This document shows positions 16,559 to 24,914 of a stretch of DNA of 64,000 nucleotides, piece by piece (the first letter of the stretch is position 1; every line of letters starts with the position of its first letter). The notes under the pieces were generated by a model, which saw only the letters and a program-made list of their open reading frames with translations, ran no database searches and was not told the origin of the DNA. The stretch lies in the IMG/VR virus record IMGVR_UViG_3300028772_000011, positions 29,275 through 93,274 of that record, one strand, 5' to 3'. Origin of the DNA: a virus. A program made the position numbers and the translations under genes.

Positions 16559-17563
16559 TTAAAATAAATTTATTGTATAATCTATATTATCTAAATCCTT
16601 TAATACCGAAGCTGCTTTTTCAACTTCGTTAACAAACAGATCAACATTCTTTGATAGCTCAGAAATACTATTTTCAACCTGAATAAAATGTTCATCATTC
16701 TGGTCGTATGCATATTCTGGTAGCCCCCAAATTGAATTAAGTGTTTTTCTTTTAATTAAATCAAAGCCTCTATTAGCCTCATCCGTTTCAACCATTATAT
16801 TATAGAAATTAGGATAAGACAATGTTTGGGTGTTAAAAAAAGCATTATATTTATTCTGTAATTCCAAGAACTTTTTACTATACTGTTGTAAAAACAAAGT
16901 ATTAATTTGAGGGACATCTTCATTGATAACCCTTCTAACGACATTTTCAATCAATGATTTTATATTTATATTTTCCATAATGAGGTCATTTTCTATTGCT
17001 AATTCTTTAATTTCTGTTTTATCGCTAGAATCGATTGAATCAGATGATAATAATGCTGACACAACTTCTTTCGTTACCAAACCACTCCTAAGTATTTCTT
17101 TAAATTTTTCAATATTATTTTCCACTAATATTATATTGTCAGAATCTGACTTAGCTAATGTTGCATTTTTAAATTTCGGATAAAAATATGGTATGTTATT
17201 GGTTTTTTTAAAATCATATATTTGACCGCATTTTATTTGAATAATATTTTCAATTGGAATTGATCTTGCAGCCCCTTGTATTCCATTAACATCGTATTGA
17301 GAATTATCTCTAATGAATAGTAAATCAAGATCACTCATTTTAACATCACGACTATTATTACTCTGACTTCTTTTGAGCATTGTATCAACATTCATTGTAG
17401 CATGAGTAATATTCCGCAATTCTCCTGTTGTTCTCTTCACAAACAATACAGAAAAATGTTGTTTTCCGTTAGCAATTTTATTCCATAATTCAACTGGGAA
17501 TATATGCCTGGAAAATGCTTCCGTTAAAGGTAATATGTCATTATTTTTTGCTGCGAGGATCAT
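16559..17563 (-). CDS. SH3-barrel-like virion-associated protein, 334 aa
   Basis: Residues 36-112 read FSVLFVKRTTGELRNIT ... LDLLFIRD ... ARSIPIENIIQIK. This is the pattern of the small phage 'SH3 beta-barrel fold' proteins (F-V-x-F-x-K-x-x-G-x-x-R ... YRSIxLxxI). Residues 201-216 (IKSLIENVVRRVINED) carry the short amphipathic helix ending in an (I/L)xE site that is shared with other late genes here. The rest is helical. It overlaps the upstream nuclease gene by 4 nt. Probably packaged in or bound to the head; not certain. Confidence 0.5.
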   Translation of the reverse strand: MILAAKNNDILPLTEAFSRHIFPVELWNKIANGKQHFSVLFVKRTTGELRNITHATMNVDTMLKRSQSNNSRDVKMSDLDLLFIRDNSQYDVNGIQGAARSIPIENIIQIKCGQIYDFKKTNNIPYFYPKFKNATLAKSDSDNIILVENNIEKFKEILRSGLVTKEVVSALLSSDSIDSSDKTEIKELAIENDLIMENINIKSLIENVVRRVINEDVPQINTLFLQQYSKKFLELQNKYNAFFNTQTLSYPNFYNIMVETDEANRGFDLIKRKTLNSIWGLPEYAYDQNDEHFIQVENSISELSKNVDLFVNEVEKAASVLKDLDNIDYTINLF

Positions 17564-18366
17564 TTAAGAATTTGTTTTAATAATAACTCTGGTATATTTT
17601 CATTAGTTGTACATATAGTATTCTTTTCATTATATATATTTTCAAACATTGGGGTTATCATCATATATTTTGTAAACTCAATTTTGTTTGTTACATATAT
17701 TAAATCAACCTTATTATCTTTACATAGTTTATTCTTTTTAATATCTCTACCAACATTTTTTATAAATCCAGTTTTTCCACCAAAATGTTCCATATGTGAT
17801 TCAAAATGTTGTTCTCCTTGGCACTCTATAGCTATTTTATAATCGGGTAAATAAAAATCTAAGGATTGTCGTCCAAGCCATCTAAATTTTTTCTGTTCAA
17901 TATATTCAATTTTATTATCCGTTAAAATTTTACCTATAAATACCTCTATTTTACTTTTTATTTTGCTACATTCTGGGCATCCGTGCTTCTCATTTGTATG
18001 CTTATTAGGCATTTGCCAGAATTCTCCGTGTATTGGACATATTATACATACAGGTAATTTGCTATGGGTATATTCAACTTTAGAATAATCATATTTATCT
18101 CCATGAACTAATATTGCATTTTCAATAAATTTATCTCTGGTTAATCTAATTGTGTTACCTCTTCTTTCGTTATAACACATTTGACAATCATTTATTTCGT
18201 TTTTACAAACTAACCAATTTGGTTTTGACTCCCAAGTATAATTGTGTATTGTACATTTAGCTGTTATGTATTTTTTATTTCCATTATATTGAGAAAGTAC
18301 TACCAAATGCGGCTTTATTATTTTAAGTTGTTCAACAAATTGTTCATGTGTAATTTTTGGCGGCAT
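17560..18366 (-). CDS. zinc-repeat nuclease with 2 repeats and a Vsr-like domain
   Basis: 268 aa. The first repeat (8-68) is degenerate but keeps two CxxC-type pairs. The second (72-130) is canonical: FIENAILVHGDKYDYSKVEY ... CIICPIHGEFWQMPNKH ... GCPEC. The C-terminal domain (137-245) has DFYLPDYKIAIECQGEQHF with the acidic and Gln/His residues of Vsr/PD-(D/E)xK nucleases, then GGKTGF and a KNKLCKDN helix. It sits alone between the protease and SH3-like genes, the usual place of a free-standing homing endonuclease. One of four family members in the window. Confidence 0.75.
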   Translation of the reverse strand: MPPKITHEQFVEQLKIIKPHLVVLSQYNGNKKYITAKCTIHNYTWESKPNWLVCKNEINDCQMCYNERRGNTIRLTRDKFIENAILVHGDKYDYSKVEYTHSKLPVCIICPIHGEFWQMPNKHTNEKHGCPECSKIKSKIEVFIGKILTDNKIEYIEQKKFRWLGRQSLDFYLPDYKIAIECQGEQHFESHMEHFGGKTGFIKNVGRDIKKNKLCKDNKVDLIYVTNKIEFTKYMMITPMFENIYNEKNTICTTNENIPELLLKQILK

Positions 18367-18401
18367 TAATTTAAATTTAAACTTTTATTTAGTAATATCA
18401 T

Positions 18402-19124
18402 TTATAAAATACTTTTAGTTCCAAGAAAATAATTTAAACCCTCCAATATTTTTCCTTTATTATTTTGTTTTGATTCTACGTATTGTTTTAAATCATCCTG
18501 ATTATCAGCCAAATATGCACCTGGGGTCGATGGCGAACAAACAAAATCCCAACAGGTTATTTCAAAATCATCCTGTACAATATATTTACCAGTGAACTTA
18601 TCTTGTTCCACTGAACCAAGGCCTCTTGAAGAAATACCAAGTTTCCACCCAAGTCTTAAATAATTAGCAATTTGATCACCTTTGCAGGAAATAATTCCAT
18701 AGTTAATAAATCCTGGTGATAATATTAATTCAAGCTCACCAAATAATGTTTTATTTTCCCACCATAACTTATTGATACCGAATGCTAAACGGTCAAGATC
18801 TAAATTTATAGATTCTGGATGATTTGATTCGCCATACGACATCCTTTCATCAATCATTTTTTGATAAAGTTCAACTTGCTTCATTAATACGGATTTCGGA
18901 TATATCCTTCCGTTAGCATTTTCACAATTATACTTCTGTAGAATTGCATATACTTTCAATCTATCAACGATTTTAACTCCAGGTTCTTTACTACCAATCT
19001 TATTCAATTCAGTCCTTGCGTCCGAATTTCTTTCATCTCCTAAGTCGATGAAACCCCCATCTCTCTCGATTAAAATCCCGTATCCTTGATTGTTTTTCTT
19101 TATTTCGAATAGTTCTGAAGCCAT
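18402..19124 (-). CDS. prohead core protease (gp21-like)
   Basis: 240 aa, similar to T4 gp21 (212). The serine-protease signatures of this family are visible: NANGRIYP near 67-74, the His in GESNHPE (about 97-103), the catalytic Ser in LGISSRGLGSV (about 160-170), and the WDFVCSPSTPGAYL element (about 190-203). It should cut scaffold, capsid and internal proteins after (L/I)xE during head maturation. Preceded by a late-type promoter. Confidence 0.9.
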   Translation of the reverse strand: MASELFEIKKNNQGYGILIERDGGFIDLGDERNSDARTELNKIGSKEPGVKIVDRLKVYAILQKYNCENANGRIYPKSVLMKQVELYQKMIDERMSYGESNHPESINLDLDRLAFGINKLWWENKTLFGELELILSPGFINYGIISCKGDQIANYLRLGWKLGISSRGLGSVEQDKFTGKYIVQDDFEITCWDFVCSPSTPGAYLADNQDDLKQYVESKQNNKGKILEGLNYFLGTKSIL

Positions 19125-19132
19125 TTTAACTT

Positions 19133-19149
19133 ATTTTTCATATAAATAG
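19133..19149 (-). promoter_or_regulatory. late-type promoter motif (protease)
   Basis: CTATTTATATGAAAAAT on the minus strand, about 10 nt before the ATG at 19124; one base differs from the TTAAAA core. Confidence 0.5.
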
Positions 19150-19199
19150 ATTTAATTTGATAAATAACTGTATTTTTTAAAAATAATTTACTTAAGTAC

Positions 19200-19230
19200 T
19201 TGTTTTTTTAATATATTTTTAGTATATTTG
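19200..19230 (+). promoter_or_regulatory. early promoter, TTG-N20-TATATTTG
   Basis: TTG at 19200-19202 and TATATTTG at 19223-19230. It reads into the gene at 19246 and lies back-to-back with the late protease promoter. Confidence 0.8.
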
Positions 19231-19245
19231 TATAAAATATTAGGG

Positions 19246-19704
19246 ATGGTTGAGATTAAAAACACTAAAACAAAAAGAAATTCTCGCGAAATCAAATTAG
19301 ACTTAGAATCAGATAATTTCAAAGGAATTTTTGGGTCTACAAATAAATATGAACCGAATGTTATTTACATAAAATTAACTACTTGGATGAACCACACGGA
19401 ACCGATATATAATTATCCGTCGAATATGGAACAACTAAATAAAAAAATAAAAATAAAATTTGGGGAATACGTTAAAGATACAAATTCATTTGTTAGTAAG
19501 GTATTTTATAATTTAGATACAAAAACCGTATTAGTAAAAGAAGACGATTGTTTTCATGGGTCATTTGAATTTACAATAAAACAAGTTGAACCAACCGAAG
19601 TAGATATGGAAAAAATAAAACCAGTTATTGAAAAACTTTGTAATAAAATTATTAACTCAATGGAAATATCGTCTAATTTCAGTTTTAGATTGACAAAAAA
19701 ATAG
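19246..19704 (+). CDS. hypothetical protein, 152 aa
   Basis: Not recognised. Mixed alpha/beta, lysine-rich. A TTG at 19228 would extend it, but that codon lies inside the -7 promoter box, so translation must start at the ATG at 19246 (MVEIKN). It is a lone early gene between two late minus-strand blocks, ended by a bidirectional terminator. Confidence 0.65.
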   Translation: MVEIKNTKTKRNSREIKLDLESDNFKGIFGSTNKYEPNVIYIKLTTWMNHTEPIYNYPSNMEQLNKKIKIKFGEYVKDTNSFVSKVFYNLDTKTVLVKEDDCFHGSFEFTIKQVEPTEVDMEKIKPVIEKLCNKIINSMEISSNFSFRLTKK

Positions 19705-19733
19705 CAACCGTATTTATTTGATTGCTATTATTT
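19700..19733. terminator. bidirectional terminator
   Basis: 8-bp stem (AATAGCAA, 19700-19707, with TTGCTATT, 19722-19729) between convergent genes, T-rich on the plus side and A-rich before it. Confidence 0.65.
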
Positions 19734-19739
19734 ATTTAT

Positions 19740-22010
19740 TTATACTATTTCAAGAAATGAACCATCTGGTACAACCGCGGATACACTATCAAAATCTTCC
19801 CATATATTAGTATAATAATATCCTTGTTTTGCATTACCTTGTTTTAATTTACGACCCATCATTTCATTGGCCATTTCATCGCTACAAGGATCTTCGTATG
19901 TATTTGACATATCACCGATTATAACAACCTGAAAAATAGTTGGAACTGAATCAAATGGGATTAAATCTTTACTTGAAAAATAAACAGCTCTTTTCTTTCT
20001 TTGTTCTGGGTAATAATCATCATCTGGAACATCTTCTGTTGCATTAAAATTCATTATTGGGTCATACCCTATTATGTAATTCTTCCTTTCAAGTGTTTTT
20101 TTTCCAGCTAATAATGTTTTACCATATTCTCTTTTTCCATCCCATTCACCGACAGCTGGAACACCAATTTTTGCTTGTAATGCTTGTGTTGCAGCCATTT
20201 TTGTACCTATATGTATTCCACTTTTTCCGTTTAAAGATCTATCAGTAGTTCCGTGGTAAAACAAAGGGTGTCCATCTTTTAGTATAAGTTGTTCACGTAA
20301 GAAGTTTTTTTTTACTATATTTGATGTTTCTTCATTAATCACTAAACCTCTATCATCCAATTCTACAATATATAATTCATTTTCTTTTGCTAATGTTAAT
20401 ATATGATTTAATAATTTTTGTTTTGAATCATCAAATATACCATTCTCTGGAGATGGACCATAACACAATTTAAATTCGTGATTATTTAAAGGGGTTGATC
20501 CATTAACTTTATAAATATTTGGAAACCATTTAATAATATCTTTTTGTTTTTCCTTATCAAAATCAACTGATTGAGTACTAAAATTGATTTTATATATATT
20601 ACCACCATATATTAAACTACCATTTCTCCAGTCAACCAATTTAGAATTGATATTATTTTCTCTAATATTCCATTTTGCCTGACCATTTTTAATCATATCC
20701 TTATGATTCAAGCTTTCCTTATCACCGAATGCTGGCATATCAAACGCAATATCACCAATATTTCCCAAGGCGACTGCTTCATCGTTAATGATTCCACCAA
20801 GTTCATCGATTGAAAAATAACCATCTCTATCAACACCTAAATTGAAATCCTCAGCCTCAAAATATTCATCATCTTTATTATTATTATTATTTCCACCATT
20901 TAGCATACTATCAATAGAAGAAAAATCATTTTCTCTTTCAATTTGACGCTCTAAGCGATCTATAAACGACTTACCTTTTCTGGTACCAGCGAAAATTTCT
21001 TTTACTCTAACATTAAATTCATTTACTTCCAACGATATTAATTCAACGAATATTTCAGGTATCAGTTTTTTATTCTTAACACCATTAATAATTAAATCAT
21101 ATAATCCAACACCAAATCTTTTATCCCAGTTTTCAGCCAATAAAAAATCGGCCTTACCAATTACATATTCTGCATCTCGTATATTTTTTGGTAGTCCGTG
21201 AGAAGACATTAATTCCATCACACCTTTAATAGTTTCAAACACGAGTACTGGAAATATGATTGCCTCTGATACTATAGATGGTTCGGTAGATGACAAATTA
21301 ACTGAAACATACCCACCAAGGTTATTAGTTTCTGGTTTAATTTCCTTTACAAACGTTAGGTAATCATTTAACGCAATGATATTATAATATAATTCTGGTA
21401 GTTTAGGATTAAGTTCATAAATCTTGTTTAAAATAGTTGAGTAATCAGATGACAATCTCACAGACGCCCCTTGTATCAATGAATCTATTATTCGACGTTT
21501 ATATATTTCTTTTCCCAAATCATCCATTTCAGAAACCTCACCAAAATCCGTATCATCCAAAATAAGTGGTTCCAAATTCTGTTCCTTATCAGGTGTGATT
21601 ATATCCTTTAAAGAACACTCAATATCCAATTCACCAGGTTCTAAATTAAATTGTTCACAAACATATTCATAACATATTTTTTCAAGATCTTCACGTATGT
21701 TAATTTCAATTGATTTTGCTTTTGATATATATTCCGTTAACTTAGTAATTAAATAATTTTTATCATATTGTTCTAAGTCGTTTATTTTACCAACAGCTCT
21801 ACCAACTTCATTAAACCGTTTTAAAAGTAGTTTATATTCAAACGAACTCTCATCTCCTGGTGGGAAAGTAGGGTGATCACCTAACGAAGTCTTATGCTGT
21901 TTTATCGAATTACTTATGAATTTAGGTAAAGTAAGTTTATCCAACTGTTTTTCTTCAATTAGCTTCATTCTTAGTTCTTTCAATTGTGATTCCGTTATTA
22001 AAATATTCAT
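19740..22010 (-). CDS. putative packaged protein with ADP-ribosyltransferase-like C-terminus
   Basis: 756 aa. Residues 1-20 carry the shared late-gene peptide (ITESQLKELRMKLIEE) ending in an LIE site like those cut by gp21-type proteases. Residues ~150-330 form a helical domain. A low-complexity Asn linker (373-379) precedes a C-terminal domain with FYHGTTDR (584-591) and GIHIGT followed by A-T-x-A (598-610), then a KRAVYFS strand and a final YYYTNIWEDF. The HGT...GxHxGT...A pattern is typical of ART-fold toxins and tRNA-type ADP-ribosyltransferases. T4 Alt, an injected ART, also has a cleaved targeting peptide. The enzymatic role is an inference; catalytic Glu not assigned. Confidence 0.5.
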   Translation of the reverse strand: MNILITESQLKELRMKLIEEKQLDKLTLPKFISNSIKQHKTSLGDHPTFPPGDESSFEYKLLLKRFNEVGRAVGKINDLEQYDKNYLITKLTEYISKAKSIEINIREDLEKICYEYVCEQFNLEPGELDIECSLKDIITPDKEQNLEPLILDDTDFGEVSEMDDLGKEIYKRRIIDSLIQGASVRLSSDYSTILNKIYELNPKLPELYYNIIALNDYLTFVKEIKPETNNLGGYVSVNLSSTEPSIVSEAIIFPVLVFETIKGVMELMSSHGLPKNIRDAEYVIGKADFLLAENWDKRFGVGLYDLIINGVKNKKLIPEIFVELISLEVNEFNVRVKEIFAGTRKGKSFIDRLERQIERENDFSSIDSMLNGGNNNNNKDDEYFEAEDFNLGVDRDGYFSIDELGGIINDEAVALGNIGDIAFDMPAFGDKESLNHKDMIKNGQAKWNIRENNINSKLVDWRNGSLIYGGNIYKINFSTQSVDFDKEKQKDIIKWFPNIYKVNGSTPLNNHEFKLCYGPSPENGIFDDSKQKLLNHILTLAKENELYIVELDDRGLVINEETSNIVKKNFLREQLILKDGHPLFYHGTTDRSLNGKSGIHIGTKMAATQALQAKIGVPAVGEWDGKREYGKTLLAGKKTLERKNYIIGYDPIMNFNATEDVPDDDYYPEQRKKRAVYFSSKDLIPFDSVPTIFQVVIIGDMSNTYEDPCSDEMANEMMGRKLKQGNAKQGYYYTNIWEDFDSVSAVVPDGSFLEIV

Positions 22011-22012
22011 AA

Positions 22013-23302
22013 TTATTTTTTTGTTAACATTTCAATCAATTCATTTTTTGTAAATGATTTCCTATCATATTTTTTATTGTTCTTATGCGCTTTATCTTTT
22101 GATTTGAAACCAGGTCCTTTATCATCCATCTCCATCTCCCTATCAGCCTTTTTAATTGCCTTTACATAATCACCATTCTTATCGCGAACAGCTTTTGCTT
22201 CGACCATCATACCAATAATTTGATTCTTTGTCACAATTATTTTTGATTCATTTGTATTACCAATTTCAATCTTATCAGTGTCTTTATTATATAATGTTGA
22301 ATCATTTTGCAATTTAGCCGTCTTTGCTTGTAATTGAGGATCATTAGCATCTAATTCATAGGTTGATTCTTCAATTGGTTGTTCTTTAATCCTGTGTTTT
22401 GGGTTTATTTGGTCCGTATATATAAAAGGTTCATTATCTTCTTTAATTAATGTATTTGCTATTTTTTGAAGCATCTCTGTTAATTCTCCTTTAGTCAATT
22501 TCATTGTGTTTTCTTTTACTTTGTTGTTATTATTTTTTTCATCCCAAAACTTATATAATGCTTTTTGTAATCTATTTTTAACGTTATCCGATAAAAGATT
22601 GTACCCACTAAATGTTTGTTTAAAAGTTTTTAATATCTGGTCAAAACTTCCACCCATATATCTTTTTGTTGCGAATTCAGAAAATCTTGCCCAATATTCG
22701 TGTGGCAAGGTTAAATATATTTGACGTGTTTTATCATCCATCACCGCACCTGGACTAAGAGGCTTATAATTTAAATTTTTATAGTAGTTTTTTGATTTTT
22801 TGTCATTTGCATAATTACCATTACTTCTAAAATCATCATAAGCGTGTTGTAGTTCATGTATCAAGATATTACGAATAGCCGACCCAAGTGAAATTCGCAA
22901 TAATTGAGCTGCTTTTTCTACCGACCAGTCAGTTTTTAATTTATAAAATTCAACACCATAACCTATTTCAGCAACAAATTCATTAAAATTTTCAATTTTT
23001 AACCATATTTCCCCACCGCTTTTCTTACCGTTTGGTATAAATACACCTGAAGAACTAAAATTATTTATGAAACGTATATTAATATCAGTTTTATCAATAA
23101 AATCTTTTAATAATGGATATATTGATTTATCATAGATTATATCACATAAAAACCCATATTCAAAATTAAAATATTCCTCAGAATCCAAACCGTTTATTAT
23201 TCTTTTAATAAAATCCGTATTCTTATCTGCGAAAAATTGAACTATCTGAATGGATAATTTTTCTATCTCAGTTATTTCAGCGTATCCTTCTTTTAATTCC
23301 AT
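22013..23302 (-). CDS. HExxH metalloprotease-like protein with three shared peptides
   Basis: 429 aa. The N-terminal domain (1-250) holds the zinc protease motif HELQHAYD (149-156), with a later PHEYWARFSEFA helix (200-211) that could supply the third ligand or Glu, as in gluzincin-like and minigluzincin phage proteins. The second half contains three copies of the helix shared among late genes: LTKGELTEMLQKIANTLIKE (269-288), IIVTKNQIIGMMVEAK (355-370) and SFTKNELIEML (416-426). Met267 precedes the first copy exactly like an N-terminus, so an internal start at 22504 or a gene fusion is possible. Starts 2 nt from the ART-like gene's ATG region in the same operon. Confidence 0.55.
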   Translation of the reverse strand: MELKEGYAEITEIEKLSIQIVQFFADKNTDFIKRIINGLDSEEYFNFEYGFLCDIIYDKSIYPLLKDFIDKTDINIRFINNFSSSGVFIPNGKKSGGEIWLKIENFNEFVAEIGYGVEFYKLKTDWSVEKAAQLLRISLGSAIRNILIHELQHAYDDFRSNGNYANDKKSKNYYKNLNYKPLSPGAVMDDKTRQIYLTLPHEYWARFSEFATKRYMGGSFDQILKTFKQTFSGYNLLSDNVKNRLQKALYKFWDEKNNNNKVKENTMKLTKGELTEMLQKIANTLIKEDNEPFIYTDQINPKHRIKEQPIEESTYELDANDPQLQAKTAKLQNDSTLYNKDTDKIEIGNTNESKIIVTKNQIIGMMVEAKAVRDKNGDYVKAIKKADREMEMDDKGPGFKSKDKAHKNNKKYDRKSFTKNELIEMLTKK

Positions 23303-24117
23303 TTTTTACCTGTTTTAATATCAGATATTACACTAGGTCCAACCCCATACAACACAGCGATATCTTTTTGCTTCATCGTATGTGATTTTAATAGTTCCTT
23401 TATTTCCATTACTATTTCAGGTTTTAATTTAAAATGAAAGTTTCCAGAACTAAAATTCTTTTTTGAATTTATTTTATGAGTAACCCACTCAAGATTTTCC
23501 ACTCTATTATCTGTTTTAACATTGTTAATATGATTAACTTCGCAACCTTTTTTATATTCACAAAATGCCATTGCAACTAATCTATGTACACGAAGCGTTT
23601 TTCTGACTCCCTTATCATTATTTAATGCAATGAAACAATATTTATCACTCGATAGATTTTGTTTTAAAATAAATGAATCTACTTTCTTTATTCTACCTAA
23701 ATTAGAAACAAGGTATTTTTTAAAACCAATTATTTCTTTCCATTCCTCATCTTTTAAATCTTTAATTTCAATGTTTTTATAAATTTGCCTTGCTGAATTA
23801 CGATAATCTTGTTCAATTCTCGCTTGTTTTATATCCTCATATTCAACATTAATCTCCATAATAGGAATAAATCCATCAATATTAACATTAATTACATCAC
23901 CATAGTATTTAATGGTTTCAATATATGGCTGAGTAAATTGGTAATTAATAAATATAAAATTATCTCCGTTCCATTGTGCAACTCTTGTATTTCTACATGT
24001 TCCAGTATAATAAAATCCTTTTTTTAATTCACTTTTTAGTATCAAAATATGTAGGTTATAAATATATTTATTTTTATTAAATTTAGAATACAAAATCTTT
24101 CGAATCAGTTCCTTCAA
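23293..24117 (-). CDS. NUMOD4-HNH homing endonuclease fused to a phage domain
   Basis: 274 aa. Residues ~33-110 (KKGFYYTGTCRNTRVAQWNGDNF ... FIPIMEI) resemble a small phage protein family that otherwise occurs alone. Then NUMOD4 (EEWKEIIGFKKYLVSNLGRIK, about 126-146), HNH (RVHRLVAMAF, CEVNHINNVKTDNRVENLEWVT, about 176-213), and a C-terminal helix-turn-helix of the NUMOD type (MKQKDIAVLYGVGPSVISDI). Overlaps the metalloprotease gene by 10 nt and the upstream gene by 35 nt. It looks like an endonuclease that invaded or captured a resident gene. Confidence 0.8.
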   Translation of the reverse strand: MKELIRKILYSKFNKNKYIYNLHILILKSELKKGFYYTGTCRNTRVAQWNGDNFIFINYQFTQPYIETIKYYGDVINVNIDGFIPIMEINVEYEDIKQARIEQDYRNSARQIYKNIEIKDLKDEEWKEIIGFKKYLVSNLGRIKKVDSFILKQNLSSDKYCFIALNNDKGVRKTLRVHRLVAMAFCEYKKGCEVNHINNVKTDNRVENLEWVTHKINSKKNFSSGNFHFKLKPEIVMEIKELLKSHTMKQKDIAVLYGVGPSVISDIKTGKKWN

Positions 24118-24499
24118 ATACCATATTTCTTTTTGCTAAAGTGATTTCTATTTCAGAAATAACCAAACCAAATGGAAACACTATTCTACCTTCCTCTGGA
24201 TAACTTTCATACCCATCAATATTTTCCCACAGCAAACTGAGTATTAAATCCTTACAATCCATAAAACTGTGGCTGCTAGAATCTTTTGCTAAATCAAACT
24301 TTATTTTTGTTTTAAGTATTTTAATAGTATCATATACACTTTTTTCTGGAACTCCTAAATTACATATACTTGCAGGTTTCGTATCAGCATCGGTAATCCA
24401 AAAATATTCTGGGTCATCCGTAAAATAAAATTCATAGGTATAATTGTCTTCGGAATTTTTGCCTAATTTATTAACGTATACTAATTTCTGGTCACTCAT
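24083..24499 (-). CDS. hypothetical protein, 138 aa
   Basis: Not recognised. Mixed alpha/beta with two Cys (CNLG, MDCKD) and no motif. Its 3' end overlaps the HNH gene by 35 nt, so the insertion of that gene may have changed its C-terminus. It lies in the late 12.6-24.8 kb block and is probably a virion or head-packaged protein. Confidence 0.55.
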   Translation of the reverse strand: MSDQKLVYVNKLGKNSEDNYTYEFYFTDDPEYFWITDADTKPASICNLGVPEKSVYDTIKILKTKIKFDLAKDSSSHSFMDCKDLILSLLWENIDGYESYPEEGRIVFPFGLVISEIEITLAKRNMVFEGTDSKDFVF

Positions 24500-24505
24500 A
24501 ATTTT

Positions 24506-24796
24506 TTACATCATTGGTCTTATTTGATCTTTTTCACTTGCTTTAATCGTGTTAATAATTTCATATCTAACTATGTTATTAAACTCTTTATCCAGCCTTT
24601 GTTTAATGAAGCTATCCATATTTTTAGCCGCATCATTCTCATCTTTAAACACAAGTGAAAACGATAAATCACATTCATCAAAACCAGCAAATAACACCCT
24701 AGTATGGATTTTATATGTAACCATTGACCAAGGGTCTGTGTATTCTAATATAACTTTTTTAATTACATTTTTTAGGTTGCTTTCGTTTAAAACCAT
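24506..24796 (-). CDS. small late protein with shared N-terminal peptide, 96 aa
   Basis: Residues 3-18 (LNESNLKNVIKKVILE) match the amphipathic helix found at the N-termini of other late genes, ending in ILE followed by Tyr-Thr. The rest is a small alpha/beta domain (ARVLFAGFDECDLSFSLVF-like strands). It is the first gene after the late promoter at 24811-24826. A candidate head-packaged protein. Confidence 0.55.
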   Translation of the reverse strand: MVLNESNLKNVIKKVILEYTDPWSMVTYKIHTRVLFAGFDECDLSFSLVFKDENDAAKNMDSFIKQRLDKEFNNIVRYEIINTIKASEKDQIRPMM

Positions 24797-24810
24797 ATGA
24801 TTGACATTTT

Positions 24811-24826
24811 ATTTTAATATAAATAC
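24811..24826 (-). promoter_or_regulatory. late-type promoter motif
   Basis: GTATTTATATTAAAAT on the minus strand, 15 nt before the ATG at 24796. A full match to the shared motif. Confidence 0.7.
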
Positions 24827-24856
24827 TTCAAATAGACAAAAAAGTTAGTATTCAAC

Positions 24857-24887
24857 TTGTTTATTTCATATTTTAAACGTACATTTG
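24857..24887 (+). promoter_or_regulatory. early promoter, TTG-N20-TACATTTG
   Basis: TTG at 24857-24859 and TACATTTG at 24880-24887, reading into the primase gene. Confidence 0.85.
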
Positions 24888-24914
24888 TGGAAACTAAATA
24901 AAAATTAAAAGAAA

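Noticed and set aside
19228-19245. TTG start extending the 152-aa gene
   Set aside because: The TTG is the end of the -7 promoter box, upstream of the likely transcript start.
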